A DNA stretch of 50,465 nt from Chitinophagaceae bacterium (GTDB taxonomy: Bacteria > Bacteroidota > Bacteroidia > Chitinophagales > Chitinophagaceae). The notes under the pieces are model-generated. The model was given only the letters and a program-made list of their open reading frames with translations. It made no database searches and had not been told where the DNA came from. This document shows, one piece after another, positions 50,351 to 50,465 of this stretch. The translations under genes were made by a program, and so were the position numbers. Location of the stretch: the NCBI GenBank assembly GCA_947454235.1, contig CANGIY010000022.1, positions 1-50,465 on the forward strand, in the 5' to 3' direction. Every line of letters starts with the position of its first letter. The stretch's first letter is position 1.

Positions 50351-50465
50351 TTAGGCATAAAGATTAGCTAGCCTAAACAAAAAGAAGTTGACGTTTGTGA
50401 CTCCTCTGTATTGAGTTCTGAAGTATTTTATTTTGGCATTGAAGGCTTCAGCGGAGGCATTCGTA
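50351..50465 (-). mobile_element. C-terminal end of an ISAon1-like transposase (cut off)
   Basis: The minus strand from the right edge reads 37 residues to a stop at 50351-50353: TNASAEAFNAKIKYFRTQYR and then GVTNVNFFLFRLANLYA. This is the conserved C-terminal end of ISAon1/ISL3-like DDE transposases common in Bacteroidota ('NASAESFNAKIK.FR..FRGV....FFL.RL...YA'), including the last catalytic Glu region. The rest lies beyond the window, so intactness is unknown. The 3' end of the IS, with its inverted repeat, should lie between the tRNA-Leu terminator and about 50350, in 50210-50350 where I see no other gene. Confidence 0.8.

Overview
The window is a 50 kb piece of a chromosome from a member of the Bacteroidota, most likely a chitinophagaceae-like or related environmental lineage. 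The evidence is two proteins with C-terminal type IX secretion sorting domains, a PorW/SprE-like TPR protein, a bacillithiol glycosyltransferase (BshA), and A-rich gene leaders with almost no Shine-Dalgarno sequences. In addition, a perfect TAnnTTTG (-7) promoter element lies in front of most transcription units. Base composition looks uniform. Apart from a cut-off transposase at the right edge there is no sign of a large island, phage or CRISPR array. Most genes are ordinary housekeeping or envelope genes.

Layout. 1-7 kb: a small lipoprotein; bshA; a minus-strand operon of an AtpZ-like protein, an AtpI-like membrane protein and a SprT-like metallopeptidase; then a large plus-strand PorW/SprE-like protein with a striking 11-residue repeat. 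7-14.5 kb: a fumarylacetoacetate-hydrolase-family enzyme, a 7TM sensor that ends after its histidine-kinase DHp helix, an exported DsbA/FrnE-like protein, a GNAT acetyltransferase, a flavoprotein-recF operon, a 2[4Fe-4S] ferredoxin and rdgB, whose start codon touches a terminator. 14.5-24 kb: a probably very highly expressed T9SS surface protein, topA, a SirB1-like protein, two small genes, a 0.5 kb AT-rich gap, an acyl-CoA dehydrogenase-like flavoprotein and a long-chain acyl-CoA ligase. 24-30 kb: a small membrane protein and a three-gene RND efflux operon (pump, adaptor, TolC).

30-38 kb: an SPFH/ribbon-helix-helix operon with a tandem palindromic operator candidate, recO, a tadA-Rieske operon, two outer-membrane or exported proteins, rplS, an MlaE-type permease, a class D beta-lactamase homologue and a thiolase. 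38-50 kb: a 980-residue T9SS protein with 11 Ig-like repeats, an SDR-thioesterase-cinA run, mnmA, AMP nucleosidase with a double-NBD peptide ABC ATPase, moaA, an amidohydrolase, tRNA-Gly(GCC), tRNA-Leu(UAA) and the 3' end of an ISAon1-like transposase.

Working together: lipid metabolism appears as acyl-CoA dehydrogenase-like protein, acyl-CoA ligase, thiolase, thioesterase and MlaE permease, in separate units. Genome and RNA maintenance is covered by recF, recO, topA, rdgB, tadA and mnmA. The envelope and secretion theme is covered by the PorW/SprE-like protein, two T9SS cargos, the RND pump and lipoproteins. The points I find most worth testing are the SPFH/RHH operator, the hendecad repeat of the PorW/SprE-like protein, the genes whose -7 element sits exactly 4 nt from the ATG (probable leaderless mRNAs), and the terminator abutting rdgB.
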